Source of the DNA: Aequoribacter sp049615385
GTDB lineage: Bacteria > Pseudomonadota > Gammaproteobacteria > Pseudomonadales > Halieaceae
Assembly: GCF_049615385.1 (NCBI RefSeq)
Contig: NZ_JBMZFL010000007.1
Length of the DNA: 64,000 nucleotides
Strand: one strand, 5' to 3'
Shown here one piece after another: positions 18,844-28,066 of the stretch. Made by a program: the position numbers and the translations under genes. How positions within the stretch are numbered: position 1 is the first letter of the stretch; each line of letters starts with the position of its first letter. A model generated the notes under the pieces. That model was not told the DNA's origin. It saw only the letters and a program-made list of their open reading frames with translations, and did not search any database.

Positions 18844-19058
18844 ACTTATCTCCTAACACCGAGCAGTACCCGCGAGGGCACGTCGCACGACCCTCTGCAG
18901 ATCAACTTGCAGCAAACACAGCCAATGCCCCAAAGTCGCAAAAGCAAAAAAGGACCTCACGCGAACATGTACTTCACATCCTCTAGCCTTTACACTGCGC
19001 GGCGGCCTTTCGAACTCAACCATCGGATCAGTTTACACCAAAGGGCGGAGATACACGC

Positions 19059-20660
19059 ATGAAAAACCGCATTGCTGCCTTATTGGACGCCCTGGCGCAA
19101 GACCCCAAGGCGCGCAAGCTATTGCGCTTCCAACGCGGCATTGAAAAAGAAGCGCTTCGCATTGATCCAAATGGCCTACTCGCGCAAACGGCCCACCCCA
19201 AGACTCTGGGTTCACCGCTCACTCATGCTTCAATCACAACCGACTACAGTGAGGCTTTGCTGGAATTCATAACCCCAGTATCTGATTCGACCGAGCAGAC
19301 TCTGCAGCAACTTCACGACATACATCGCTATGTGTATGACCAACTTGGTGACGAGCTCCTATGGACTGCGAGCATGCCCTGCGCACTAACGGCAGACAGC
19401 GACATCCCCGTCGCTCAGTATGGCAGCTCCAACTCAGCCCGCCTTAAGACAGTGTACCGCTATGGCTTAGGGCATCGGTATGGACGCCGCATGCAAACCA
19501 TTGCGGGTATACACTACAACTTCTCGTTGCCCGAGAGCTTTTGGCCATGGCTACAGTCCTACACCCACAATACCCAAGACGTAAACGACTTTAGAACCGA
19601 GTGCTATCTTGGGTTAATTCGTAACTTCCAACGCTGGTCATGGCTGTTGGTCTATTTATTCGGCGCCTCTCCAGCGGTGTGTTCGACCTTTTTAAAAGGT
19701 CGCAAAAATCACGGCTTAGAACCCACCGATGCAGAGCACAACAGCTATCACCTGCCTTACGCGACTTCGTTGAGAATGGGCGGTTTGGGTTATAACAGCG
19801 ACACGCAAAAATCGCTACAGGTCTGCTACAACCAGTTAGACACCTACGTCGATACGCTTCGGGCGGCTATCGTTGAACCGCATCCAGCCTACAGCGACAT
19901 ACCGAAGATACTCGACGGCGAGTACCAACAGCTCAGCGATTGCTTACTGCAAATCGAAAACGAATTTTACAGCCCCATTCGCCCGAAACGAGTCTCTCGC
20001 AGCGGAGAACCCTCTCTCCACGCACTTGCCCTGGGCGGCATCGAGTACATCGAGGTCCGCTGCATCGACCTCAACCCATTTTTACCGACCGGTATTGATG
20101 CACCGCAAATTCGATTTCTAGACTTGTTTTTACTGTATTGCTTACTTAAAGATAGCCCGCAATGTACCTTCGAAGAGCAAACTCGGTTGGCGGACAACTT
20201 TAGCCGAGTAGTTACTCGGGGGCGCGAACCCGGCCTAGAGTTGAACACTCCCTCTGAGCGAATATCGCTTAAAGATTGGGGCCTCAACATCATGACCGAA
20301 CTTGAGGACTTTGCCGCAACGCTGGACAGCCTAATCGAGCCCGGCTACAGCGAGGCCCTCGAGATACAACGTCAAAAACTGCTCGATCACGAACTCACAC
20401 CCTCGGCGCAAGTCAGTCAGCGCGTGCAGCAAGGAAGCTTTTTTAATGCGGCGTTCAATCAAGCGCGCAACATCAAGACCGAGTTTTTAGCTCAACCTTT
20501 GGAAGAATCGATACGGCAGAAGTTTGAGGCGGAAGCCGCGCAGAGCCTGAGGGAACAAGCGGCGATCGAAGCGGCCGATGAAATCTCCTTTGAGGAGTTT
20601 TTACAACGCTTCCTAGACCAGTATCGATTAGAGTCTCTGCACCCTAAACAGCGAGACTAG
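19059..20660 (+). CDS. gshA: Glutamate-cysteine ligase
   Basis: 533 residues of the gammaproteobacterial type I glutamate-cysteine ligase (E. coli GshA has 518), which makes gamma-glutamylcysteine, the committed step to glutathione. Family marks are the N-terminal FQRGIEKEALRI (ATP and Mg binding), TTDYSEALLEFITP, AGIHYNFSLP, SLRMGGLGYNS and YIEVRCIDLNPF. A ribosome site (GGGCGGAG) precedes the ATG. The last 17 bp overlap the convergent cysQ gene. Glutathione reductase lies at 57.8 kb in the same window, but gshB is not seen. Confidence 0.96.
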   Translation: MKNRIAALLDALAQDPKARKLLRFQRGIEKEALRIDPNGLLAQTAHPKTLGSPLTHASITTDYSEALLEFITPVSDSTEQTLQQLHDIHRYVYDQLGDELLWTASMPCALTADSDIPVAQYGSSNSARLKTVYRYGLGHRYGRRMQTIAGIHYNFSLPESFWPWLQSYTHNTQDVNDFRTECYLGLIRNFQRWSWLLVYLFGASPAVCSTFLKGRKNHGLEPTDAEHNSYHLPYATSLRMGGLGYNSDTQKSLQVCYNQLDTYVDTLRAAIVEPHPAYSDIPKILDGEYQQLSDCLLQIENEFYSPIRPKRVSRSGEPSLHALALGGIEYIEVRCIDLNPFLPTGIDAPQIRFLDLFLLYCLLKDSPQCTFEEQTRLADNFSRVVTRGREPGLELNTPSERISLKDWGLNIMTELEDFAATLDSLIEPGYSEALEIQRQKLLDHELTPSAQVSQRVQQGSFFNAAFNQARNIKTEFLAQPLEESIRQKFEAEAAQSLREQAAIEAADEISFEEFLQRFLDQYRLESLHPKQRD

Positions 20661-21519
20661 TCTTTAACTCCTGCAACAACCCAGTCCAAAAGGTGGCACT
20701 GGGGTCAGCAAGCGCCACAAAATGTGGGCTCATCAAGGTATCGCGACTATTGTACGCCAAAGGCTGACCATTGAGCGCCCAGACTTGCCCTCCAGCGCCT
20801 TCGACTAGAGCTTGGCCGGCGCCCGTATCCCACTCACAGCAAGGCGAAAAACGCGGGTAAATATCGCCGCGCCCCTCGGCTAACTGGCAAAATTTTAAGG
20901 CACTGCCACTATCTAAACGCTGCAACTCAGGCGTAGCACTACGCAAATACGACAAAGTGGCTTGCAAGTGTTTATTGCGATGCCGTATCGCCGACAACAC
21001 CGTAATTTGGGCGCTGGACTGCAGCACGCGGCAGCGAATACTCTGTTTGCTCGCAAGATCGGCACCAAGCGTGAGCTTATACGCGCCGTAATGTTCGCCC
21101 CCAAACCAGACCGTATCGAGGCAAGGGGCCGCAATAAAGCCGAGCACCGGTCGATGCTCACGAATCAATGCAATATTAATGGTGAATTCACCGGTTCTGT
21201 TCAGGAATTCTCGCGTGCCATCCAAGGGGTCGACTAACCAATAATCGCGCCATTGTCGCCGCATTTGTTTCACGTCGGTGTCTGACTCCTCAGACAAGAC
21301 GGGAATCTCAGGAAAGATTTGGCGCAGCCCTTGGCAAATAAGCCTGTGAGCCATCAAATCGGCTTCAGTCAGCGGCGTAGAGTCCTTCTTGTTTTGATAC
21401 TCAGCGGCAGCGTTGGAACGGTAATGCTTCAGTATCGCGAGGCTCGCCGTATTCAGAAGCTCGAGTATTTGGCTTACCTCGCTGTTCGCGAGTCGGGTTT
21501 CGGCAAGATCTTTTGTCAT
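20644..21519 (-). CDS. cysQ: 3'(2'),5'-bisphosphate nucleotidase CysQ
   Basis: 291 residues of the inositol-monophosphatase-like superfamily. Metal-binding motifs are PVLSEESD, DPLDGTREF and the C-terminal CEWDTGAGQA. CysQ removes 3'-phosphoadenosine 5'-phosphate left after sulfate assimilation. No Shine-Dalgarno precedes the ATG, while a TACACT -10-like box ends only 6 nt before it, so translation may be leaderless; other starts are not compelling. The N-terminus is about 15-20 residues longer than typical CysQ. It is divergent from yrfG. In Pseudomonas the two genes flank nudE, which is absent here. Confidence 0.93.
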   Translation of the reverse strand: MTKDLAETRLANSEVSQILELLNTASLAILKHYRSNAAAEYQNKKDSTPLTEADLMAHRLICQGLRQIFPEIPVLSEESDTDVKQMRRQWRDYWLVDPLDGTREFLNRTGEFTINIALIREHRPVLGFIAAPCLDTVWFGGEHYGAYKLTLGADLASKQSIRCRVLQSSAQITVLSAIRHRNKHLQATLSYLRSATPELQRLDSGSALKFCQLAEGRGDIYPRFSPCCEWDTGAGQALVEGAGGQVWALNGQPLAYNSRDTLMSPHFVALADPSATFWTGLLQELKTSLAV

Positions 21520-21525
21520 ACGGGT

Positions 21526-21531
21526 AGTGTA
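21526..21531 (-). promoter_or_regulatory. Possible -10 box of a leaderless cysQ transcript
   Basis: TACACT on the minus strand ends 6 nt before the cysQ ATG, which would place the transcription start at or within 1-2 nt of the start codon. No convincing -35 is seen at 16-18 bp upstream. Confidence 0.3.
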
Positions 21532-21573
21532 TCATGGCACACCCCAACAACTTGATAATAGAGCGCTTTAAAT

Positions 21574-22224
21574 ATGCTAGATTGGACGGCGGTGGATACA
21601 GTCTTACTCGACATGGACGGGACTCTACTCGACCTAGCTTACGATAATCACTTTTGGCTAGAGCACATACCCAAGGTCTTCGCCGAGACAAGGGGTATTG
21701 GGCTCGATGAAGCAAAGGGCCAACTGCACGCAAAAATGAGCGCAACCCAGGGGACACTAGAATGGTACTGTATTGACCACTGGACCGACACCTTGGGCTT
21801 TGATGTGCATGAGCATGTGCGCAGCACAGCTCACCAATCCCGTGCAAGACCTCAGGTCTTCGAGTTCTTGGACTTCTTAAAGGCGCAAGATAAACGGATT
21901 TTTCTGGTGACGAATGCGCATCAAGTCGTGCTCGATTCCAAACTTGCGAATATTGATCTCAGGCCTTATTTCAATCACCTAGTGACCTCACATCAGTTTC
22001 AAGCCCCGAAAGAATCGCAAGCGTTCTGGCACAGTTTCGCAAGTGCCTATCCTTTTAACCCTGAACGGACAGTACTCATCGATGATAACGAAACCGTCTT
22101 GAGCGCGGCCAAGCAGTTTGGAATCGAATACCTCATTACCTTGAAGCAGCCCGATTCGAGATACACCATCAAAACGGATACTCTGCACCAAGCCATACAT
22201 CACTTTGACGAGCTCTTCGCCTAA
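21574..22224 (+). CDS. yrfG: GMP/IMP nucleotidase YrfG (HAD hydrolase)
   Basis: A 216-residue haloacid-dehalogenase-like phosphatase. Motif I is LLDMDGTLLDL near residue 11, with motif II FLVTNA and motif III/IV VLIDDNETVLSAA. The sequence is full-length relative to E. coli YrfG, which dephosphorylates GMP and IMP. The gene is separated by 54 bp from divergent cysQ. It begins a run of plus-strand genes leading into phospholipid synthesis, after an 89-bp gap that may hold a new promoter. Confidence 0.85.
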   Translation: MLDWTAVDTVLLDMDGTLLDLAYDNHFWLEHIPKVFAETRGIGLDEAKGQLHAKMSATQGTLEWYCIDHWTDTLGFDVHEHVRSTAHQSRARPQVFEFLDFLKAQDKRIFLVTNAHQVVLDSKLANIDLRPYFNHLVTSHQFQAPKESQAFWHSFASAYPFNPERTVLIDDNETVLSAAKQFGIEYLITLKQPDSRYTIKTDTLHQAIHHFDELFA

Positions 22225-22313
22225 CGTTTGAGAACGGTAAAACTTGCTAAATGCTCATGTGACAATTAGCACAATTCGCTTTAGTCTTAGCATCTCAGCA
22301 CGAGGATTGCGAC

Positions 22314-23873
22314 ATGTCGAAGATCAATGAACTTATCAGCGCCATTGAGGCCGCTCCAAAAGGACCAAAAACTGCGGCCCTATTCGATTTTGACGGCACC
22401 ATTATCTACGGCTATTCCGCTTTTCATTTTCTTCGCGCTCAGGTGATGAAGGGTGATTTAGACATCAAAGATCTCATGAGCACCCTGCAGGCGATGACCC
22501 AATTTGGTTTCGGTAATATTGACTTCGCCAGCCTCATCGCTCTGACCGCTCAGTTCATGGCCGGCTACTCTAAAACAGACTACGACACCTTCGCCCAAAC
22601 CGTGTACGACAAACACATTGGTCGCTTGGTGTACCCTGAAGCACGCCAACTTATCGATGCCCACAAAGCCGCCGGGCACACCATTGCTATTGTCTCTTCA
22701 GCGACCCGTTTTCAAGTTGAGCCCGCTGCACGAGATCTCGGCATCGATCACGTTTACTGCACTGAGCTTGCGGTAGACAATGATACGTTCACCGGCGAAA
22801 TCGATGGACCACCCTGCTTTGGTATGGGTAAGGTTGATGCTGCCAAAGCACTGTTAAAACAAAACAAAGGCCGTTTAGCCAACACATTTTTTTACTCTGA
22901 CAGCACTGACGACAGTGACCTGTTGCTTGCCAGTGGACACCCGGTGGCACTAAACCCTTCCAGAGCTCTGCGCGAAATGGCACGCGAGAATCATTGGGCT
23001 CAAGCATCATTTGACAGCAGAGGCACCCCAACGCTCAGCCAATTTATTCGTTCACTGGCGGCCACAACCAGCGTCGTATCTGCCTTTGCCGCAGGCATTC
23101 CCGTATTTGCTTTGACAGGTTCTATGCGCCAGAGCCGAAATTTCTCATACGCGCTGTTCGCGGAAACAGCGAGCGCCCTGGTCGGTCTAGAGCTTGATGT
23201 CAAAGGCGAGGCAAATATCTGGAAACAGCGGCCCGCGGTATTTATTTTTAACCACCAAAGCAAGACCGACATGATTATCGCCGCCAAACTGGTGCGGCAA
23301 GACATGGCCGGGGTGGGCAAGCAAGAGATTAAAAAGCTCCCCATCATCGGCAAAGTGATGGAGTGGGGGGGCGTGGTTATGATCGACCGCAAAAATGCCG
23401 AGTCGGCTATTGCTGCCATGAAACCCTTGGTGGATGTGATGCAAAATGAGGGCAAATCGGTGGTATTGGCGCCGGAGGGCACGCGCTCGACAACTCGCAA
23501 ATTGGGTGCCTTCAAAAAAGGCGCGTTTCACTTAGCCATGCAAGCGGGTGTTCCGATCGTACCCATTGTGATTCACAACGCAAGCGATATCGCCCCCAAA
23601 GGCGATTTTGTGTTCAGACCTGGCAAAGTGAGAGTAGAAGTGCTCGAGCCCATTGAGACAAAACATTGGCGCCTGGAAGACCTAGACCAACACGTGAACG
23701 ATGTGCGCCAATTGTATTTGGAAGCACTGGGTCAAGCCGAGCCATCAGCGGCCAAGAGCAATACGCCCGCCGCACAGACCAAAGCACGCAAACCGCGCGC
23801 CACCAAAAAGCGAAACTCACTTGCCAAATCCAGCGCAAGAGGTGTAAAAACAAACAATAACTCCAATAACTAG
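22314..23873 (+). CDS. HAD-IB phosphatase / 1-acylglycerol-3-phosphate acyltransferase fusion
   Basis: 519 residues in two domains. The N-terminal half is a SerB-like HAD-IB phosphatase, with LFDFDGTI near residue 23, VSSATRF and FYSDSTDDSD. The C-terminal half is PlsC-like, with H314xxxxD319 (NHQSKTD), GVVMIDR and APEGTRST. The last 40 residues are a basic, Lys/Ala/Ser/Asn-rich tail of low complexity. PlsC converts lysophosphatidate to phosphatidate at the inner membrane. The HAD part might dephosphorylate a lipid intermediate or phosphoserine; similar fusions occur in mycobacteria. Nine bases separate it from the PlsB-like gene, and gpsA follows, so the order supplies glycerol 3-phosphate and two acylation steps together. 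Confidence 0.88.
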   Translation: MSKINELISAIEAAPKGPKTAALFDFDGTIIYGYSAFHFLRAQVMKGDLDIKDLMSTLQAMTQFGFGNIDFASLIALTAQFMAGYSKTDYDTFAQTVYDKHIGRLVYPEARQLIDAHKAAGHTIAIVSSATRFQVEPAARDLGIDHVYCTELAVDNDTFTGEIDGPPCFGMGKVDAAKALLKQNKGRLANTFFYSDSTDDSDLLLASGHPVALNPSRALREMARENHWAQASFDSRGTPTLSQFIRSLAATTSVVSAFAAGIPVFALTGSMRQSRNFSYALFAETASALVGLELDVKGEANIWKQRPAVFIFNHQSKTDMIIAAKLVRQDMAGVGKQEIKKLPIIGKVMEWGGVVMIDRKNAESAIAAMKPLVDVMQNEGKSVVLAPEGTRSTTRKLGAFKKGAFHLAMQAGVPIVPIVIHNASDIAPKGDFVFRPGKVRVEVLEPIETKHWRLEDLDQHVNDVRQLYLEALGQAEPSAAKSNTPAAQTKARKPRATKKRNSLAKSSARGVKTNNNSNN

Positions 23874-23882
23874 CGGCATACT

Positions 23883-26207
23883 ATGGCATTGACCCAACAA
23901 GCGGAAGAAACGAATCCATGGCCTAGTGCACACAATGGCCCCGTCTTTTTTATTATGGATGCACGCAACCGCTTCGAGCGCAGGCAACTGATAGAATGGC
24001 TTAACTATCACAACACACAAGGCCGAACTCCAGAACATTGCGCACTGGTTTTGATGGACAAACAACTGGTTGTAAAAACGGAGATCGCCGACAACATACA
24101 AGCACAACCCGATGATACGCTTATCGTGCCCATTCGAATTGCATGGCGGCCTTCGGCTAAAGCCATTGCCTCGGGCCCCAGATTGCGCGACTTAGTATTT
24201 GGCGACCCGCGACGCCCAAGAGCCGCCAGAGGTAAGCGCATCCTGCGCAACAAACCGCAACGCGCGACGTTTTTAACTGGGCAGCCCGATACGGTGGCTA
24301 ACCTACGCGAACGCTTTATTAAACTGGCCGACCACGACCCCGACGCACAGGCAGCATTCGCTGAATTCGTTGCACGGCAAGCCGCCTTGGTTTTAGATAT
24401 TGCTGAACGAAAGCAGCAAGGTGGGCGCTACAAAGTACCCCGTTTTATCGCGGCCAATCTGCGCAATCGCCGTCGTTTTAAACAATCCTTGCGCGAAGTC
24501 GCGGCCGAAACGGGGCGCTCCGTCAGCAGTACGGCCCGCGAAGCCGAAACCTACATGAAGGAGATGATTTCCAACCCTTCAACTTTCTGGTTAGATTTTT
24601 ATGCCAAATTTAATCAGTACTGTTTGGGTCTCGCCTACGAAGATGATGTCGTTGTGAGTCAAACCGAAATCGAGACCTTGCGCGCCCAAGTACGCGACCA
24701 CCCCTCTATTTTGCTGTGGACTCATAAAACCTACTTAGATGGTATGGTGGTGCCAAAAGTGCTGTACGAAAACGACTTCCCAATGCCACATATGTTTGGG
24801 GGCGCAAACTTAAGCTTTGCTGGTCTAGGCTTCTTGTTACGCCGTGCCGGTGGGATTTTTATTCGTCGCAGCTTCCAAGATAACCCGGTTTACAAAATGG
24901 TATTGCGCCAGTACATCGGTTACTTGATGGAAAAACGCTTCCCCATGAACTGGTCTTTCGAAGGGACTCGCTCACGCGTTGGTAAACTTATGCCACCGCG
25001 CTATGGTCTTTTGAAGTACGTTCTTGAAGCGTGTCACGCGACCGATGCAAAAAATATTCACATCACACCTGTATCAATTAGCTACGATCTAATACGCGAC
25101 GTGGAAGAGTACGCGACTGAGCAAGCAGGCCGCGTAAAAAAAGCAGAATCCCTGATGTGGTTTATCGGCTATGTAAAAAGCCTCGCTAGGCCCATGGGTC
25201 GAGTGTACATGAACGTCGGCAAACCCGTCGTCCTAGAAAGTGCTCCAAATCCGGACGACAAACTGGCACTCGCCAAAATCGCGTTCGAAGTTGCCGTAGA
25301 GGCCAACAAGGTTACCCCCATAACCTTCCCCGCTTTGATTTCTCTGTGCCTTTTGGGTGTCGCCCCGCGGGCCCTCACAGAAGCCGAGGTTGTGAAAGAA
25401 CTCGAAAGGCTTGTGGCGTGGGCTCACCAGCGTCAGATCTTTATGTCAGACGATCTACAAAAAGACATCAGCTCCAATCTAGAAGGTGTGCTGGGCCTCA
25501 TGATTTCAGAGCGAATTATCACGCGCTACGACGCGGGACCGGAAACCGTGTACGGTATCGAGCAAAATCAACACGCTATCGCCAGCTACTACCGCAACAG
25601 CATCATTCACTTTTTTGTGCATCAAGCCATTATCGAACTGGCGGTCATGAAAATTCGAGAACTGAGCGGTACCGATGCGGTGACCGCTTTTTGGCACGAA
25701 GTCGAATCGTTGCGCGACACATTCAAGTTTGAATTCTTTTATTCTCCAACCGAGCTGTTCCGCGCCGAAATCGAAGACGAATTAAATCGCCATTTTCCAG
25801 ATGCCCTCAATCAACTGGAGCGTGCCCACATCCAAGGCGATGACATACTGCGCGCGATCAAACCTTTGGTCGCACACCAAACGCTGTTGATCTTTACCGA
25901 AGCTTATAGCGTTGTCGCCGACTTGGCATGCCAACTCAATGAACAAGACCTCGACAGCAAAGCCTTTACCGAACAGGCGCTGAAGCTAGGCAAGCAGGCG
26001 TATTTACAGCGCCGAATCAGCAGTGAAGCTTCGATTGCAAAGCTATTATTTCAAAATGGCTATCAACTGTTAGAGCATAAGGGCCTGCATCAACATACAA
26101 GCTCAGAAACTGGCGAGCAACGGCGCGCCTTAGCGATACAGATCCGTGATATCCTTCGCCGCTTGGAGGCCATTAAAGCAATGGCTCTGACACAGACACT
26201 ACAATAA
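23883..26207 (+). CDS. Glycerol-3-phosphate O-acyltransferase, PlsB-like
   Basis: 774 residues. The central acyltransferase domain has the catalytic H281KTYLD286 box (HX4D), the glycerol-phosphate-binding block GGIFIRRSF, and NWSFEGTRSRVGKL. Long N- and C-terminal regions flank it, as in PlsB (about 800 residues). In E. coli PlsB the EGTR block reads FVEGGRSRTGR, so this is a divergent relative. It would acylate sn-1 of glycerol 3-phosphate at the inner membrane. It sits between the HAD-PlsC fusion and gpsA. Whether a canonical plsB exists elsewhere cannot be told. Confidence 0.85.
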   Translation: MALTQQAEETNPWPSAHNGPVFFIMDARNRFERRQLIEWLNYHNTQGRTPEHCALVLMDKQLVVKTEIADNIQAQPDDTLIVPIRIAWRPSAKAIASGPRLRDLVFGDPRRPRAARGKRILRNKPQRATFLTGQPDTVANLRERFIKLADHDPDAQAAFAEFVARQAALVLDIAERKQQGGRYKVPRFIAANLRNRRRFKQSLREVAAETGRSVSSTAREAETYMKEMISNPSTFWLDFYAKFNQYCLGLAYEDDVVVSQTEIETLRAQVRDHPSILLWTHKTYLDGMVVPKVLYENDFPMPHMFGGANLSFAGLGFLLRRAGGIFIRRSFQDNPVYKMVLRQYIGYLMEKRFPMNWSFEGTRSRVGKLMPPRYGLLKYVLEACHATDAKNIHITPVSISYDLIRDVEEYATEQAGRVKKAESLMWFIGYVKSLARPMGRVYMNVGKPVVLESAPNPDDKLALAKIAFEVAVEANKVTPITFPALISLCLLGVAPRALTEAEVVKELERLVAWAHQRQIFMSDDLQKDISSNLEGVLGLMISERIITRYDAGPETVYGIEQNQHAIASYYRNSIIHFFVHQAIIELAVMKIRELSGTDAVTAFWHEVESLRDTFKFEFFYSPTELFRAEIEDELNRHFPDALNQLERAHIQGDDILRAIKPLVAHQTLLIFTEAYSVVADLACQLNEQDLDSKAFTEQALKLGKQAYLQRRISSEASIAKLLFQNGYQLLEHKGLHQHTSSETGEQRRALAIQIRDILRRLEAIKAMALTQTLQ

Positions 26208-26217
26208 GAGTAAAAGT

Positions 26218-27219
26218 ATGGATTTAAATGTAGCAGTTCTTGGAGGTGGATCTTGGGGTACAACCGTTGCCCACCTAGTGTCGCGCAACACCCACGTTAC
26301 CCTCTGGGCTCGCAACCCCAAAACTGTAACAGAGATTAATAACTTTCATACCAATAGCACCTATTTACCTGGTGCTAACTTATCACCCAAACTCACAGCG
26401 GATAGCGATATCCACAAGGTGGTGCAAAACGCCGACGTGGTGGTTATGGCCGTTCCGTCGCAGCATTTCCGAAGTGTCTTAAACGAAGTTGCCGGTTGCA
26501 TTCGCGCTTGGGTACCCGTAGTAAGCCTGACCAAGGGCTTAGAGCACGGCACACAAAAACGCATGACGGAAATCATTCATGAAGTTTTACCCGGGCACCC
26601 TGCAGGCGTTTTAACCGGCCCGAACCTCGCGCGCGAAATCATGGCCGGACAGGCGGCCGCCAGCGTTCTGGCCATGGAAGACCCTATCATCATGCGTTCG
26701 CTTCAAAACGTTTTCAGTAGCGGCTTGTTCCGATGTTATACCAACCCTGACGTGATTGGTTGCGAGCTGGGTGGTGTGCTAAAAAATGTCATCGCGATCG
26801 CAGTGGGGATGGGCGATGGCCTGGGTGCAGGCGACAACACACGTTCCGCTCTGATCACTCGAGGCTTAGCTGAAATTACCCGTCTCGGTGTTGCTCTTGG
26901 CGGGCAAGCAGAAACCTTCGCGGGCTTAGCGGGTATGGGCGATATGATTGCAACCTGTACCAGCGATCAAAGCCGTAATCGCACCGTCGGAATGCAATTA
27001 GCCAAGGGCAAGACAGTGCAAGAAATCACCGATAGCATGTTCATGGTAGCCGAGGGCTTAAAAAGCGCTCCCGTGGTTCTCGAAATCGCAGCCCAAAAAG
27101 ATATCGAAATGCCAATCGTATCCGACGTCTACCGTGTCATCATGGGTGAGAGCTCACCATCGCGAATATTTAAAGGTTTACTGCGCGTTACAGCGGGCGC
27201 AGAATCCGAGCCCGGTTAG
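26218..27219 (+). CDS. gpsA: NAD(P)+ glycerol-3-phosphate dehydrogenase
   Basis: 333 residues. The N-terminal nucleotide-binding motif is VLGGGSWGTTVA (8-19). Further family marks are SLTKGLE, LTGPNLAREI and the C-terminal NVIAIAVGMGDGLGAGDN segment with its catalytic lysine just before (LKN). The enzyme reduces dihydroxyacetone phosphate to sn-glycerol 3-phosphate for phospholipids. It follows the acyltransferase genes by 10 bp, so substrate supply and acylation are one operon. Confidence 0.96.
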   Translation: MDLNVAVLGGGSWGTTVAHLVSRNTHVTLWARNPKTVTEINNFHTNSTYLPGANLSPKLTADSDIHKVVQNADVVVMAVPSQHFRSVLNEVAGCIRAWVPVVSLTKGLEHGTQKRMTEIIHEVLPGHPAGVLTGPNLAREIMAGQAAASVLAMEDPIIMRSLQNVFSSGLFRCYTNPDVIGCELGGVLKNVIAIAVGMGDGLGAGDNTRSALITRGLAEITRLGVALGGQAETFAGLAGMGDMIATCTSDQSRNRTVGMQLAKGKTVQEITDSMFMVAEGLKSAPVVLEIAAQKDIEMPIVSDVYRVIMGESSPSRIFKGLLRVTAGAESEPG

Positions 27220-27241
27220 TACAGACACAGGAATTGTGGCC

Positions 27242-28066
27242 ATGCGTTTTTTGGTTATTGTCTCGGCGCTGCTCTTAGGCGCTTGCTCCACCAGCCCAAC
27301 AGGTCGTTCGCAGTTTATGATCATCTCGCCTCAATCGGCGATTGTGCAATCGCAAAAAGCCTACGCCGATACTCTGAAGCAACTAGAGAGCAAGGAGCAG
27401 CTTTCGTCTGATCACCGTCTAGCCGACCGAGTACAGCGTATTACAGGACGTCTAGTGAGTACCGCACACGATCACTATCACTCAAGCCGCACGTGGGACT
27501 GGAGCGTCGCCTTGATTGACGACCCCGAAATGGTCAATGCGTGGTGTATGGCTGGTGGCCGCATGGCGGTTTATACCGGCTTATTCGAACAGCTTAAACT
27601 CACCGACGATGAGTTCGCTCAAATCATGGGCCACGAAATTGCCCACGCTCTAGCCAACCATACCGCCGAGCAAATGTCTCGGGCCGTGGCCATGCAAATT
27701 GGCTTGAGTGCTGTCAACGTAGCGAGCGATGGTAATAGCGCGGCTAACCAAGGGGCGCAGCTGGCGGCGGTTCTCGCACTACAACTCCCCAACAGCCGCA
27801 CGGCCGAGTCAGAAGCAGATACGATAGGCCTTGAACTGGCGACACTTGCGGGATACGACCCACAAGCTGCCGTCACCCTTTGGCGCAAAATGGGAGATCT
27901 GAGCGACAAACGTCCGCCCGAATTTTTAAGCACGCACCCCGATCCCACGACGCGACTGAGTGCGCTTAGAGATCATGCAAACGAGGTCGCTGGCCTCAAT
28001 CCAAAGCAAATTAAGGCTCCAATTTACCCTGTGAACATCGTCTATCAAAAGGACGCAGTAAAATGA
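27242..28066 (+). CDS. M48 metallopeptidase lipoprotein (LoiP/BepA-like class)
   Basis: 274 residues from the ATG at 27242, chosen because it gives the lipoprotein signal MRFLVIVSALLLGACS with lipobox LGAC. Longer reading would run into gpsA. The catalytic motif is H131EIAH135, and the downstream SEADTIGLELATLAGYDP supplies the glutamate ligand. Such periplasmic, membrane-tethered zinc proteases (LoiP, BepA, YcaL in E. coli) act on outer-membrane protein assembly or turnover. The stop overlaps the start of the prolyl-oligopeptidase lipoprotein gene (ATGA), so the two envelope peptidases are co-translated. Confidence 0.92.
   Translation: MRFLVIVSALLLGACSTSPTGRSQFMIISPQSAIVQSQKAYADTLKQLESKEQLSSDHRLADRVQRITGRLVSTAHDHYHSSRTWDWSVALIDDPEMVNAWCMAGGRMAVYTGLFEQLKLTDDEFAQIMGHEIAHALANHTAEQMSRAVAMQIGLSAVNVASDGNSAANQGAQLAAVLALQLPNSRTAESEADTIGLELATLAGYDPQAAVTLWRKMGDLSDKRPPEFLSTHPDPTTRLSALRDHANEVAGLNPKQIKAPIYPVNIVYQKDAVK

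Noticed and set aside
25346..25732. Plus-strand ORF of 128 codons within the PlsB-like gene
   Set aside because: Out-of-frame shadow of a long conserved protein.
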